A stretch of DNA of 64,000 bases from an uncultured Lachnospiraceae bacterium (GCA_902775555.1 CACYMQ010000003.1:83851-147850); one strand, 5' to 3'. Numbered from the stretch's first letter, positions 16,847 to 26,896 are shown. Notes: generated by a model not told the origin, from the sequence alone. Made by a program: numbers and translations.

Positions 16847-18198
16847 GAACACTGTATCTTGACTGCGGCATGGGAGCTGCCGGGGACATGCTGACGGCGG
16901 CACTTCTGGAGCTTCTTCCGGAACCGGAGAAGATGATCGAACGACTGAACCGGCTGGGCATCCCGGATGTGGAATACCGGATGGAACCCGCAGAGAAATG
17001 CGGGATCACCGGGACACATGTCCGGGTGCTGGTACATGGTGAGGAGGAGGGTGAGCACCACCACCATGATCATGATCACCACGACCACGATCACCACGAT
17101 CATGCCCACCATGATCATGATCATCACGACTATGCCCACCACGATCATGCCCACCACGATCATGATCACCATGACCACGATCATCACGACCATGGACACG
17201 ATCATGCCCACCACGATCATGCCCACGATCACCACGATCATGCCCACCATGGACATCACCATCATGTTCATCGGACGCTCGGAGAGATCCGGGATCTTGT
17301 GATGCAGCTTCCTCTGGAAGAGCCGGTCCGTGACGATATCATACAGGTCTATACCTCCATTGCGGAGGCAGAGGGACACGTGCACGGGAAGCCGGTGGAG
17401 GAGATACATTTTCATGAGGTCGGGACCTGGGATGCGGTTGCGGATGTAACGGCTGTTTCCATGCTGATTCACGAACTGCATCCGGATGAGATCATCGTTT
17501 CACCGGTTCATGTGGGCAGCGGACAGGTGGAGTGCGCCCACGGGATCCTTCCCGTACCGGCACCCGCGACTGCGTACCTGCTTCGGGACATCCCCATCTA
17601 TGGCGGAAAGATCCGCGGAGAACTCTGTACTCCCACCGGGGCGGCACTGCTACGGCATTTTGCCACCGGATTCGGAGAGATGCCGGTGCTCCGTGTGACA
17701 GGGATCGGTTATGGTATGGGAAAGAAAGACTTTCCCGCGGCCAACTGCATCCGGGCGATCCTGGGAGGATCGGAAGGGAGCCGGGATACCATCCTGTGCC
17801 TGTCCTGCAATGTGGATGACATGACCCCGGAGGCGACGGGGTATGCGATGGAGCAGCTCTATGCTGCAGGGGCAAGGGAAGTCTTTACGGTTCCTGTGGG
17901 GATGAAGAAGAACCGGCCGGGAACGTTGCTGCAGGTGATCTGTACGGAAGAGAAGAAGGATGCGCTGGTAAAATGTCTGTTCCTTCATACCACGACGCTT
18001 GGTATACGGGAGCAGAGGATGGGGCGTTACACCCTGACCCGTCAGATCGAGACCGTAAATACGCCCTACGGTCCGGTACGCAGAAAGACGGCGTCGGGCT
18101 ATGGAGTGACGCGCAGCAAATGGGAATACGATGACCTTGCAAGGATCGCAAGGGAGACCGGGATGTCACTGGAGGAGATCCGAAAGAAACTGGTATGA
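16843..18198 (+). CDS. larC: nickel-pincer cofactor nickel chelatase LarC, His-rich
   Basis: LarC inserts nickel into the bis-thiocarboxylated pyridinium mononucleotide in a CTP-dependent reaction. It opens TLYLDCGMGAAGDMLTAALLELL and has ...VEEIHFHEVGTWDAVADVTAV, HVGSGQVECAHGILPVPAPAT, GELCTPTGAALL and SCNVDDMTPEATGYAME. Residues about 72-145 are a nearly pure His/Asp tract (HHDHDHHDHA-type repeats), a probable nickel store. In Lactiplantibacillus the gene is split and joined by a programmed frameshift; here LarC1 and LarC2 parts are one 451-aa frame. It is followed by larE. Confidence 0.95.
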   Translation: MRTLYLDCGMGAAGDMLTAALLELLPEPEKMIERLNRLGIPDVEYRMEPAEKCGITGTHVRVLVHGEEEGEHHHHDHDHHDHDHHDHAHHDHDHHDYAHHDHAHHDHDHHDHDHHDHGHDHAHHDHAHDHHDHAHHGHHHHVHRTLGEIRDLVMQLPLEEPVRDDIIQVYTSIAEAEGHVHGKPVEEIHFHEVGTWDAVADVTAVSMLIHELHPDEIIVSPVHVGSGQVECAHGILPVPAPATAYLLRDIPIYGGKIRGELCTPTGAALLRHFATGFGEMPVLRVTGIGYGMGKKDFPAANCIRAILGGSEGSRDTILCLSCNVDDMTPEATGYAMEQLYAAGAREVFTVPVGMKKNRPGTLLQVICTEEKKDALVKCLFLHTTTLGIREQRMGRYTLTRQIETVNTPYGPVRRKTASGYGVTRSKWEYDDLARIARETGMSLEEIRKKLV

Positions 18199-18227
18199 CC
18201 GGATCTCTGATAGAAAGGAGCAGATCC

Positions 18228-19085
18228 ATGGGTATGACGGCTCAGGGGGAAATCCCGGTAAGTAAGAAAAAACGACTGGAGGAGATCCTCCGGGATATGG
18301 GAAACGTTGCGGTGGCCTATTCCTCCGGGGTGGATTCGACCTATCTGCTCTATATGGCAGCTTATGTACTGGGAGAGCGGGCAGCGGCCATTACCGCATT
18401 TTCTCCCCTTTTCTCTTCCGGAGAGCAGAAGGAATCGGAAGAGTTCTGCAGGACACACGGGATCCGGCATATCACCATCCCTTTTCAGCCTCTGGAGCTG
18501 CCGGCCTTTCGTGAGAATCCGAAGGATCGCTGCTATCATTGCAAGACCGTTTTATTCCGGGAGATCCGGAGACTTGCGAAGGAGAATGGCTACGCAGTGG
18601 TAGCGGAAGGAACCAATCTGGATGATCTTACGGATTACCGACCGGGACTTGCGGCGATCGAAGAGCTGGGGATAAGGAGTCCGCTGAAGGAAGCAGGTCT
18701 TACTAAAGCGGATATACGGGCTCTGTCCAGGGAGGCGGGTCTTCCGACCTGGAACAGGCCGTCCTTTGCATGCCTGGCATCCCGGTTCGTATACGGAGAA
18801 GCGATCACGGAGGAACGGCTTATCATGGTCGGAAAGGCGGAGGAATATCTGAAGGAGCTGGGGCTTCGGCAGTTTCGCGTCAGGATCCATGATACACTGG
18901 CCAGGATCGAAGTGGAGCCGCAGGAGATCGGAAGGCTTGCGGCTTTGCCGGTAAGGGAGGAACTCTCCCGCAGATTCCGGGAGCTGGGGTTCCGGTATGT
19001 GACGCTGGACCTTCAGGGGTATCAGACTGGCAGTATGAACCGGGTGCTCGAAGAGGATACGGGTGTGCCTTCGCTGCGGGGGTAA
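18228..19085 (+). CDS. larE: sulfur transferase LarE for the nickel-pincer cofactor
   Basis: LarE is an ATP pyrophosphatase-type enzyme that adds sulfur to the LarB product. The PP-loop SSGVDSTYLLY is clear, with DRCYHCKTVLF and EGTNLDDLTDYRPGL further on. The family cysteine lies in FACLASRF (Cys182). No extra cysteines surround it, which fits the single-cysteine, sacrificial-sulfur type rather than the [4Fe-4S] type. The ATG at 18228 has AAAGGAG 7 bases upstream; an ATG at 18195 overlaps the larC stop but lacks a site. It ends the lar block, and larA is not in the window. Confidence 0.93.
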   Translation: MGMTAQGEIPVSKKKRLEEILRDMGNVAVAYSSGVDSTYLLYMAAYVLGERAAAITAFSPLFSSGEQKESEEFCRTHGIRHITIPFQPLELPAFRENPKDRCYHCKTVLFREIRRLAKENGYAVVAEGTNLDDLTDYRPGLAAIEELGIRSPLKEAGLTKADIRALSREAGLPTWNRPSFACLASRFVYGEAITEERLIMVGKAEEYLKELGLRQFRVRIHDTLARIEVEPQEIGRLAALPVREELSRRFRELGFRYVTLDLQGYQTGSMNRVLEEDTGVPSLRG

Positions 19086-19336
19086 GATCCTTCGGGCTGC
19101 GCCCTCAGGATGACATGCGGGGAGGAAGCTCCTTCGTTTCCCACGGGATGACAGACCGGTGTCATTCTGAGGAGCGAAGCGACGAAGAATCTTACCGGAT
19201 AAGATCCTTCGCGCTGCCGCTTGGTCGATGCTCGGCGCACAAACCGCGTGCCACCGGCACGCGTGCGCCCGCTTCGCTCAGGATGACATGCGGCGGGGTA
19301 AGATCCTTCGGGCTGCGCCCTCAGGATGACAAAAAA
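19086..19336. repeat. repeat-rich intergenic stretch (several copies of the palindromic family)
   Basis: Copies of the gatccttcg...caggatgac unit occur at about 19086, 19203 and 19301, and an inverted copy (gtcattctgaggagcgaagc) at about 19161. The copies vary in their middle part: gggctgcgccc in two, gcgctgccgctt in another with a long insertion. No gene is seen here. Confidence 0.85.
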
Positions 19337-19363
19337 GAAGAATACATATGACGGGAGATCAGA

Positions 19364-22300
19364 ATGGACGAGAAGGAAGTTTGGAAAGTACTCGGAATCG
19401 AGAAGACGGCAGATGAAGCGGTGATCAGGGATGCCTACAGGCAGGCCCTTCTGCATACAAATCCCGAGGATGATCCGGAGGGGTTCAAGGCGCTTCGTGT
19501 CGCATATGAGAGAGCGACGGAGATCGCGGCACATGCCGGGGATGAAGATACGGAGACAGAGAAGAAGGAAGAGACCCCGATGGAGATCCTGATCGGAAAG
19601 GCGGGGGAGATCTATCAGGACATCCGTACCAGAAGGGACCTTCGCTGCTGGGAGGAGTGGGCAGGAGACCCGCTGATCCAGGGGCTTGATACGGTAGATG
19701 CCGTACGCAGGGAATTTCTTCTCTTCTGCGAGATGCATTATCAGTACCCCACAGAGGTATGGCGGTTGTTCGACCGCATATTCCGGATCTGTGATGAGGC
19801 GGCAACCCTTGTCGAGGAATTTCCGGAGGACTATATCCGGTATGTCATTCGGTGCATCCGGGAAAATGATTACTTTACGTATGATGCCCTGATCCGTCGG
19901 GATGAGCTGGACTACGCGCCCGTAACAGAGATCCCGGTCAAAGCGGAGATGACCTATCAATACGAGTTTCAGATCTCGGAAGAGGATAAATACATCCGGA
20001 ATGTGGCAGGACTCTATCAGCTGTACGGAAGTCTCCAGAGCCGCTATACGCAGGAAGAGGAGAAACCGCAGCTCCTGGACGAGCTGGCGGCGCGGATCAT
20101 CAGTCTCAGGGAATCCAAACTCTACCATCCCTTCGAGGCCGTCGGTCTCTTACGTTATCTGGACTTTACGGACAGAAATGAGGAAGGACTTCCGGTGGCA
20201 CTGCATTTTCTTACTCCGGAATCCATTTCCGAAATGGATGACTTTTCCAGCTCGAATCTTGCATACTTCATCGTCAGAACGTATTATAAGCGGGAGGAAA
20301 AGGATGTAAATGAGATCGAATTCGTGGTTGCGGCATTTGACCGGGTACTCTCGCATGAGCCGCATTATGTACTGGCGAACTACGGGAAGGCGATCTATCA
20401 TTTTATGACCGGTGACTATGTGAAGGCAGACGAGGAGATCCTTCTTGCATTTGAATTCAATGATCAGAGCCAGGCCATTGAGGACTTTGCGGACATCGTA
20501 GATGAAAAACTGCTCGACTATTACAGGAAGCGTTACGAGGAGGATCCGGGAGATATCAAGGCACGGATAGAAGCCGGATGGTGTTATCTCCGAAAGAACA
20601 ACACCGCTAAGACCATGGAGCTACTGACCGGGATCGTTCCGGACGAAGAGAATGAATATGCGTATTACAATCTCTATGCCAGATGCTTTGCAAGAGATGA
20701 GAATTTCAAGGAAGCCGAGCCGCATCTTCTGAAATGGCAGAGCTATCTGCTTCCCATTTACGAGAAACTGCAAAACGGCTCTGAGGAAACACTGACGGAT
20801 ACGGAGAAGCAGCGGCTGGACAGGCTCAGCTACAGTTACTACCTGCTTTCTCTCTGCAGAAAGGAAGCCGGTGATCCCGACGGAACTCTGGCCATGATGG
20901 ATAAAGCCATAGAAACTTCCCTGCGGGAAGATGAAAGGGTGAGATACACATTTGCAAAGGGGCAGATGCTGCATGAGTTCGAGCGTTATGACGCAGCGAT
21001 GGAGCTCTGGAGCGGTATGATCGGGGAATGGCCGGATTACGGTCCGGCGTATATCATGCGTCAGGAGGCAGCATTTAACGAGAGAAATGCACGACAGGTG
21101 ATCGATGATTTCTGGACCATCGTCGGACACATGCCCGAATATACAAAAGCCTATATCTATGCTGCACAGGTCTTCAACATCTATGAGAGGGGAGATCTCT
21201 TCGATGAGATGATGGAAGTGGCGAACCAGAACGATATCGACAGTATGGCACTTTCCTTTGAGCAGGTGAAGCGTTACGTACAGGACAGAAATTACCAGGA
21301 TGCGTATGAGATCCTCAACCGGCTGTATCCGGACATCAATGAGGAAAAATGTGACATCGAGGACAAGGCCGGATTCTACACCGAATACGGTTCCGTCCTT
21401 TACTATATAGCGAGGGACCCGGACAAGCAGAAGGAAAGGAAGGAAATCCTTGAGCAGGCACTTCGGATCACCGAAGAAGGGATCCGTATCAACAACGGAT
21501 CCAGACGCGCACACTGGATCAAGACGGACATCCTTGAAGCCATGGGCGAGGATGCGACGGACGAGTATGAGCTCATGCTGGACATTTTCGCTGAGGACGC
21601 GGATGTATACTATGAGTACGGCCGGTATCTGGAGCGTATGAAGAAGAGGTGGAAGGCGATCGAACTCTATCGGAACACCCTGAAGCTGAATCCGGAACAC
21701 CGTGCTGTCCACGAAAAACTGTCGGATTACTATCTGGACCGGTTCCTCGATATGGAGAAGACGAAGGATTACCGGATGGCGGTGGAGCATGCCGAAAAGC
21801 AGCTCGGAAACTACGCAAGTTCGTATTACTATGTGGCTGCCGGACTTGTCTATCTGGAAGGAAATGAATTTGAGAAGGCAGTTCAGGCCGGCGCGAAGGC
21901 TGCGGAAGAGGATCCGGAAAATGTGTATGCATATAATGTTTCAGGCTACGCGCTGATGATGCTGAAGAGATTTGAAGAGGCGGAAGAGGCGTTCGGGAAG
22001 GGAAATGAGATCCTGAAGAAGAATCCGGAGAATACGGCGCTCCAGCGGAATTATATCCGGTTTCTGGAGATGCGGGGCAGATACGGTGAGGCGATCGAAT
22101 ATGCCCGGGCTTATTATGAGCAGTTCCATATCAGTTCCACGAACTCGCATGATGTGCTGGCACGTCTCTATAAGAGAAACCGAAACTACGAGGAAGCCAT
22201 CCGTGAATATGACCAGGTGTCAGAGATCTACCTGACACGGATCTCGCAGGACGGATCGGGTGAAGCAGGGGCAGGGCTCTGTCGGATCAACAGCCTTTAC

Positions 22301-23059
22301 CCCGATGCGGATATCTCCATAATGTCATATCTGACAGCCAATCTCGTTAAGAAGATCGAGACCCTGCACATTATGGGACAGAAGGATGCGTATGAAAAGG
22401 AATATGCAGATCTTAAGGCGTATGCGGAGCAGGAAGAGTTCACGGTGATGCCCAAGCTGTCCCGGAACGGCAAGGTGCAGAGGAGAAGGAACCGGTATAT
22501 CGCTGAGATCCTGAGAGAGATCGGCAGGCATGAATTGTATGTCAGGAGAGAATACGGGGTTGCAGCGAAGCATATGGAAATGGCTGCGGCATTTATGGAA
22601 GCATCCCTCAGGGCAAGGGATCATAGCTATCTGATGGGGAAGATCCCGCTGGAACTGGCTGAGATCTATATGAGAGACGGACGCACAGAGGAAGCCGTGG
22701 AGGCAGCAAAAAGGTGTATGCCGGATCTCATCTGGCCGAACAGAACCATCGAGGATTATCTGAGGTTCCCGAACTCCAGACCGTTCCGTTACGGAGAGCT
22801 GGCGAAGTACTTCTACTTCATCGGTCAGCGGGAGAAGGTGAAGGAATTATTCGGAAAGATGACGGATTACCCGCTCTGTAACTTCTGCCATGAAAGGGAG
22901 TGCTATGACCAGCCCCTGTCCATGGCGAACCTGCAGGAGATCGACGGGGACAGGGAAGGGGCATTGGAGAACTACCGACGTGCCCTGGAATTAAACAGCA
23001 GCGATGCAGAGCTGTATGTGGCGATCGCCGAGCTGACCGGCAGGGGCGCTGCAGAGTGA
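19364..23059 (+). CDS. J-like domain plus TPR giant protein (HscC partner)
   Basis: The first 55 residues resemble a J domain (VWKVLGIEKTADEAVIRDAYRQALLHTNPEDDPEGFKALRVAYE split by its loop), but the HPD tripeptide is replaced by HTN. The remaining 1,170 residues are helical repeats of TPR type; VYYEYGRYLERMKKRWKAIE, YYYVAAGLVYLEGNEFEKAV and NVYAYNVSGYALMMLKRFEEAE are typical units. No signal or membrane segment is seen, so it is probably cytosolic. The downstream gene encodes an HscC-type Hsp70, and large J-like/TPR proteins next to hscC are a known arrangement. It probably delivers or docks clients for that chaperone; this is inferred. The ATG follows a moderate AGATCAGA site. Confidence 0.8.
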   Translation: MDEKEVWKVLGIEKTADEAVIRDAYRQALLHTNPEDDPEGFKALRVAYERATEIAAHAGDEDTETEKKEETPMEILIGKAGEIYQDIRTRRDLRCWEEWAGDPLIQGLDTVDAVRREFLLFCEMHYQYPTEVWRLFDRIFRICDEAATLVEEFPEDYIRYVIRCIRENDYFTYDALIRRDELDYAPVTEIPVKAEMTYQYEFQISEEDKYIRNVAGLYQLYGSLQSRYTQEEEKPQLLDELAARIISLRESKLYHPFEAVGLLRYLDFTDRNEEGLPVALHFLTPESISEMDDFSSSNLAYFIVRTYYKREEKDVNEIEFVVAAFDRVLSHEPHYVLANYGKAIYHFMTGDYVKADEEILLAFEFNDQSQAIEDFADIVDEKLLDYYRKRYEEDPGDIKARIEAGWCYLRKNNTAKTMELLTGIVPDEENEYAYYNLYARCFARDENFKEAEPHLLKWQSYLLPIYEKLQNGSEETLTDTEKQRLDRLSYSYYLLSLCRKEAGDPDGTLAMMDKAIETSLREDERVRYTFAKGQMLHEFERYDAAMELWSGMIGEWPDYGPAYIMRQEAAFNERNARQVIDDFWTIVGHMPEYTKAYIYAAQVFNIYERGDLFDEMMEVANQNDIDSMALSFEQVKRYVQDRNYQDAYEILNRLYPDINEEKCDIEDKAGFYTEYGSVLYYIARDPDKQKERKEILEQALRITEEGIRINNGSRRAHWIKTDILEAMGEDATDEYELMLDIFAEDADVYYEYGRYLERMKKRWKAIELYRNTLKLNPEHRAVHEKLSDYYLDRFLDMEKTKDYRMAVEHAEKQLGNYASSYYYVAAGLVYLEGNEFEKAVQAGAKAAEEDPENVYAYNVSGYALMMLKRFEEAEEAFGKGNEILKKNPENTALQRNYIRFLEMRGRYGEAIEYARAYYEQFHISSTNSHDVLARLYKRNRNYEEAIREYDQVSEIYLTRISQDGSGEAGAGLCRINSLYPDADISIMSYLTANLVKKIETLHIMGQKDAYEKEYADLKAYAEQEEFTVMPKLSRNGKVQRRRNRYIAEILREIGRHELYVRREYGVAAKHMEMAAAFMEASLRARDHSYLMGKIPLELAEIYMRDGRTEEAVEAAKRCMPDLIWPNRTIEDYLRFPNSRPFRYGELAKYFYFIGQREKVKELFGKMTDYPLCNFCHERECYDQPLSMANLQEIDGDREGALENYRRALELNSSDAELYVAIAELTGRGAAE

Positions 23060-23170
23060 GCGGAAACCATACCGCGGGGACGCTGCAAAACGGGCGGAAA
23101 CCGGACCGGGATGGATGGCAGCGGGACATAAAGAATTGACGAAAAATGAAAAAAATGACAGAGGTAACAT

Positions 23171-24865
23171 ATGATAATCGGTATTGACCTGGGAACTACT
23201 AACAGCCTTGTAGCTGTCTATACGGAAGACGGACCGAAGATCATCCCCAACCGACTGGGGGAGAATCTGACACCGTCGATCGTAAGTATTGATGAAGACG
23301 GGACCATATATGTGGGACGTACGGCGAAGGAGAGAAAACAGCTGTACCCTGACAGCTGTGCGGCCACATTTAAAAGGGACATGGGAAGCGACAGAAAGTT
23401 CGCACTTTCCGGAAAGGAATATACAGCAGAGGAGCTTTCCAGCTTCGTGCTCCGATCTCTGAAGGAGGACGCCGAGGAGTATCTGGGAGAGAAGGTAGAG
23501 GAAGCCGTGATCAGCGTTCCGGCTTACTTTAATGACATGCGCCGGAAAGCCACCCGGAGAGCCGGGGAGCTGGCCGGACTCAAGGTGGAGCGGATCATAA
23601 GCGAGCCCACGGCCGCGGCCATTGCCTATGGGCTTTATAATGAGGACAAGCCGGCGAAGAATCTGGTCTTCGACCTGGGAGGCGGCACATTTGATGTATC
23701 CATACTGGATTATTTTCCTCCGATCCTCGAGGTTCGGGCCGTTGCCGGTGATAATTTCCTTGGGGGAGAGGACTTCACGAAAGTGATCGAAGACCTGTTC
23801 TTCCAAAAGAATAAGGAACTCCGGAAGGATGAGCTTTCCGTAAGGGAGCTGGCAATGGTGAATAAAGAGGCCGAGAAGGTGAAACTTCAGTTTTCGGATG
23901 AAGGGACTGCAGTGATGGCACCGAAGATCGGTGACCGTCTGGTTGAAACCGAGATCACGCTCCGGGAATACGAGAAAAACTGCGAAGACCTTTTCGAAAG
24001 GATCCGGATCCCCGTGAAAAGAGCATTGACGGATGCGATGTTGAAGATCTCGGATATCGATAAGATCGTCCTCGTGGGAGGTTCCACGAAATCGCCGGCA
24101 GTACGCTCCTTTGTAAGCAAGCTCTTTAAGACATTTCCGGACACCTCCATCAATCCGGATGAAGCAGTCGCACTGGGTGCGGCGATCCAGGGAGCGATCA
24201 AGGAGAGGAAAGAGTCGATCCGTGAGGTGATCCTTACGGACGTCTGCTCATTTACGTTGGGGACGGAGGTTGTAGTGGATCTCGGAGAGAGACATTCGGA
24301 GGGAGGACATTTCTGTCCGATCCTTGAGAGAAACACCGTTATACCGGCCAGCCGTACCGAGCGATTCTATACGGCACATGATAATCAGACCAAGATCCGG
24401 GTGGATGTACTTCAGGGAGAGAGCCGGATCGCGAAGAACAATCTGCTGCTCGGAACGCTGGAGATCGAGGTACCGAAAGGGAAGGCAGGCCAAGAGGCGG
24501 TGGATGTCACATATACCTATGATATCAACTCCATTCTCGAGGTCGAGGTGAAGTCGCTTTCCACAGGAAAGAAGGAACGCTGCATCATCAAAGGGCAGTA
24601 TGTGGAGATGACGGATGAGGAGATCGAGGCCCGGTTGAAGGAACTGGCCTATCTTAAGATCCCGCCCAGGGAGCAGGAAGAGAACAGCCTGGTGCTCCTC
24701 CGGAGTGAGAGACTGTATGAGGAAAGCCTTGGTCAGGACCGGGACATCCTGGAGGAAGAGATCCGAAAGTTTGAATTCGCCCTGTCCACACAGGATAAAA
24801 GGATCATAGAGAAGGAACGGAAGCGTCTGACCGAATTTCTGGATCAATGGGAGAGCGAGAAATAG
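23171..24865 (+). CDS. hscC: Hsp70-family chaperone HscC
   Basis: The 564-aa protein is a DnaK-like ATPase. It has IGIDLGTTNSLVAVY at the start, the phosphate-2 loop VFDLGGGTFDVSIL, YFNDMRRKATRRAGELAGL and the adenosine motif VLVGGSTKSPAVR. The substrate-binding domain (residues about 360-480) is followed by a shortened lid. It lacks the C-terminal EEVD-like tail of DnaK, and the length matches HscC rather than the ~610 aa of DnaK. The gene lies 111 bases downstream of its J-like/TPR partner, and a strong terminator follows. The client is unknown. Confidence 0.88.
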   Translation: MIIGIDLGTTNSLVAVYTEDGPKIIPNRLGENLTPSIVSIDEDGTIYVGRTAKERKQLYPDSCAATFKRDMGSDRKFALSGKEYTAEELSSFVLRSLKEDAEEYLGEKVEEAVISVPAYFNDMRRKATRRAGELAGLKVERIISEPTAAAIAYGLYNEDKPAKNLVFDLGGGTFDVSILDYFPPILEVRAVAGDNFLGGEDFTKVIEDLFFQKNKELRKDELSVRELAMVNKEAEKVKLQFSDEGTAVMAPKIGDRLVETEITLREYEKNCEDLFERIRIPVKRALTDAMLKISDIDKIVLVGGSTKSPAVRSFVSKLFKTFPDTSINPDEAVALGAAIQGAIKERKESIREVILTDVCSFTLGTEVVVDLGERHSEGGHFCPILERNTVIPASRTERFYTAHDNQTKIRVDVLQGESRIAKNNLLLGTLEIEVPKGKAGQEAVDVTYTYDINSILEVEVKSLSTGKKERCIIKGQYVEMTDEEIEARLKELAYLKIPPREQEENSLVLLRSERLYEESLGQDRDILEEEIRKFEFALSTQDKRIIEKERKRLTEFLDQWESEK

Positions 24866-24900
24866 AAACCATCCTGATTTGTTATACACCGGAGACAGAT

Positions 24901-24942
24901 AAGCTCCGAACCCGCAAATACACGGGTTCGGAGCTTTTTTTT
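24901..24942 (+). terminator. rho-independent terminator after hscC
   Basis: AAGCTCCGAACCCG pairs with CGGGTTCGGAGCTT, followed by TTTTTT. Confidence 0.95.
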
Positions 24943-25977
24943 GGAGACATCGCAATATAAGCCTGAGAAGCCGCAGAGTCTTAAGGCAATCCAGGAGGAC
25001 AGCCGTGTTATAACCATCGATCTTCGGGACCGCAATATCAAGACCCTTGGACATATGACCTCTTCACGTATTCCCATGACCATCTACGGCGTGAACGGAA
25101 AGAAACGTACCGGCGTTTTCACCAGGCCCGTAAAGACAGGAGTGCTGGGAAAATATAACGCCATCGTACGAAGGGCGGCTATGGGATGTTCACCGCGGGC
25201 GGCGGAAGAACTGAAAAGGATGATCCCGACGATCCGCCCGAAGTGATCCTGGGCGCCTTTCTTGTCTTTGGCTATTCCGTGCGGGAAAAAAAGGGGAACC
25301 GCAAGCTGCATGGTAATGAGATCAGGCAGATGCTGAAGCTTTGTAATGTGAAGGAAGAAAGGATCCCGGACAATGCCATCGACGTCCTTACGGAGGGATT
25401 GAACAAGTTGATCGGAAATGCAGCAAATAATATCCTTACCGCGAATCTTGAACTTCCGGAAGGATCAAGGCTGGATCACAGGAATTCTGCCATGAGTGTA
25501 GTGGCGGATCTGCAGATCATCGATTATCTCTGCCTGAATGAGGACCGGCATCCCGGCAACCTTATGTACCAGGTGAACCAGGAAGGGATCATCACCGGGA
25601 TCCAGGGGATCGATAATGATTCATCCTTCGGCCGCCGCAGATGCGGTCAGGTGGAAAATTCAGCCCTTAAGGTGATCAGCAAGACCATGGCGGACAAGGT
25701 GAAGAAGCTTTCTCCGGAAATGCTGCGCTTTGCCCTTCGAGGGAGAGGGCTGTCGGATGAAGAGGTCACTGCTGCAGTGGACAGACTAAGTGACCTGAAA
25801 AAACTGATCAGGAATAAGACCGTACGTACGGTCCGGGATGATAAATTCAATGAACTGTCAAATGATCAGATGTTTCCGACGGATAAGGACAGATTCATCT
25901 CCGACCTGAACATAGGTGAGACCCTGATGGTATATGACGAGGCATTTAATACCCGGAATAAGGCACCGGGACTGTAA
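24941..25977 (+). pseudogene. frameshifted remnant of a kinase-like (HipA/PI-kinase-fold) gene
   Basis: Two overlapping frames share this region: one from 24941 to 25246 and one from about 25186 to 25977 (-1 relative). The second encodes VLTEGLNKLIGNAANNILTANL, then DYLCLNEDRHPGNLMYQV and GIQGIDNDSSFGRR. The DRH.GN and DND segments resemble catalytic and metal-binding motifs of HipA/phosphatidylinositol-kinase-like folds. The first frame has no good start and begins at a TTG in the T-run of the hscC terminator, so the 5' end is lost. A shift within the A-run near 25213 would join the frames. It looks like a decayed gene; a sequencing error is possible. Confidence 0.5.
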
Positions 25978-26027
25978 GACCTACATTTACGCGACAGGGC
26001 ATTCACGCAGTGATGTGTCTGCAGGTT

Positions 26028-26103
26028 GTCAGGCATTTCATCATCAGCAGTGCCGCGCCTGCACAGCGTCAGGCATTTCATCATCCGCGGTGTCAGGCAT
26101 TTT
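26028..26103. repeat. direct repeats after the pseudogene
   Basis: GTCAGGCATTTCATCAT occurs at 26028 and again at 26068, and a shorter TGTCAGGCATTTT at 26091. They lie between the pseudogene and the convergent response regulator gene. Confidence 0.75.
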
Positions 26104-26104
26104 C

Positions 26105-26896
26105 TCAGTCATAATCATAATCGTCAAACATGAATTCCGCCCAGGAATACTGGCTCATATACTCATTTGCATATGAATTGACAGCACCGGCATCCAGCTC
26201 GGAGAAACGATAATAATCGCAGTCCAGAAGCTTCGTGTTGACCGACAGGGAGTCGCGGGTCTTGTGGATGACGGATTCCGCCTTGACGGATTTCAGGGCT
26301 TTGAACATGGCCGAGTAAAGGGTCTGGAGATATTTTTCCTTGGTCGTATCATAGGGAGCGTCCTCAAAAAGAACTGCGGCGATCTCCCGTGTGGTACAGG
26401 AGCTTCCGTGCCGGTGGACCAGATAGGCGAAGATCTCCTTGGCCTTCTTTCGTTCAAAATGTACCGGCGTTCCATCCGGTGTGAAGACATCAAAATTACC
26501 GAAGCACTGCACCCGGAGCAGCGCATCGTTCTTCGGAATGATGGGGAAACGGAGATCCGAGAGTTCCCTCTCCACCTCTTCTTCGGAAACAGGCTTCATA
26601 ATGTATCCGCTGGCACGCATATCCATGGCATCTGCTTTATAGTCGGAGAAGCCCGTAACGAAGATGATATTCAGCTTCGGATTGATCTCCTTCAGGCGCT
26701 TTGCCACTTCCACACCATTCATTCCACGCATATGGATATCGAGAAAAGCCACATCACAGCCGTTTTTTTCGGCTTCCTCCAGCAGCTCCGTCTGTTTCCT
26801 GAAGGGCAGTACCTCCGCATCCGGTTTCACGGTTTCTACCGTACTTGCCAGCAGCTTCAGGGCAAGGGGTTCGTCGTCCAGACATAAAATACGCAT
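26105..26896 (-). CDS. response regulator, receiver plus SARP-like DNA-binding domain
   Basis: Residues 1-120 form a CheY-like receiver (ILCLDDEPLALKLL, phospho-acceptor in DVAFLDIHMRGMNG, VTGFSDY, KPVSEEE). The remainder (about 130-220) looks like an OmpR/SARP winged-helix domain (LRVQCFGNFDVFTPDGTPVHFERKKAKEIFAYLVHR), as in the SAPR family. A conserved C-terminal tail NEYMSQYSWAEFMFDD follows. The gene lies downstream of the LytS-like kinase on the same strand, 119 bases away with a repeat between, so the two make a two-component system. Its targets are unknown. Confidence 0.87.
   Translation of the reverse strand: MRILCLDDEPLALKLLASTVETVKPDAEVLPFRKQTELLEEAEKNGCDVAFLDIHMRGMNGVEVAKRLKEINPKLNIIFVTGFSDYKADAMDMRASGYIMKPVSEEEVERELSDLRFPIIPKNDALLRVQCFGNFDVFTPDGTPVHFERKKAKEIFAYLVHRHGSSCTTREIAAVLFEDAPYDTTKEKYLQTLYSAMFKALKSVKAESVIHKTRDSLSVNTKLLDCDYYRFSELDAGAVNSYANEYMSQYSWAEFMFDDYDYD

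Noticed and set aside
24941-25977. Programmed -1 frameshift joining the two kinase-like frames
   Set aside because: The joint CTG AAA AGG does not give good re-pairing in the -1 frame and the 5' end of the gene is missing, so decay is more likely.
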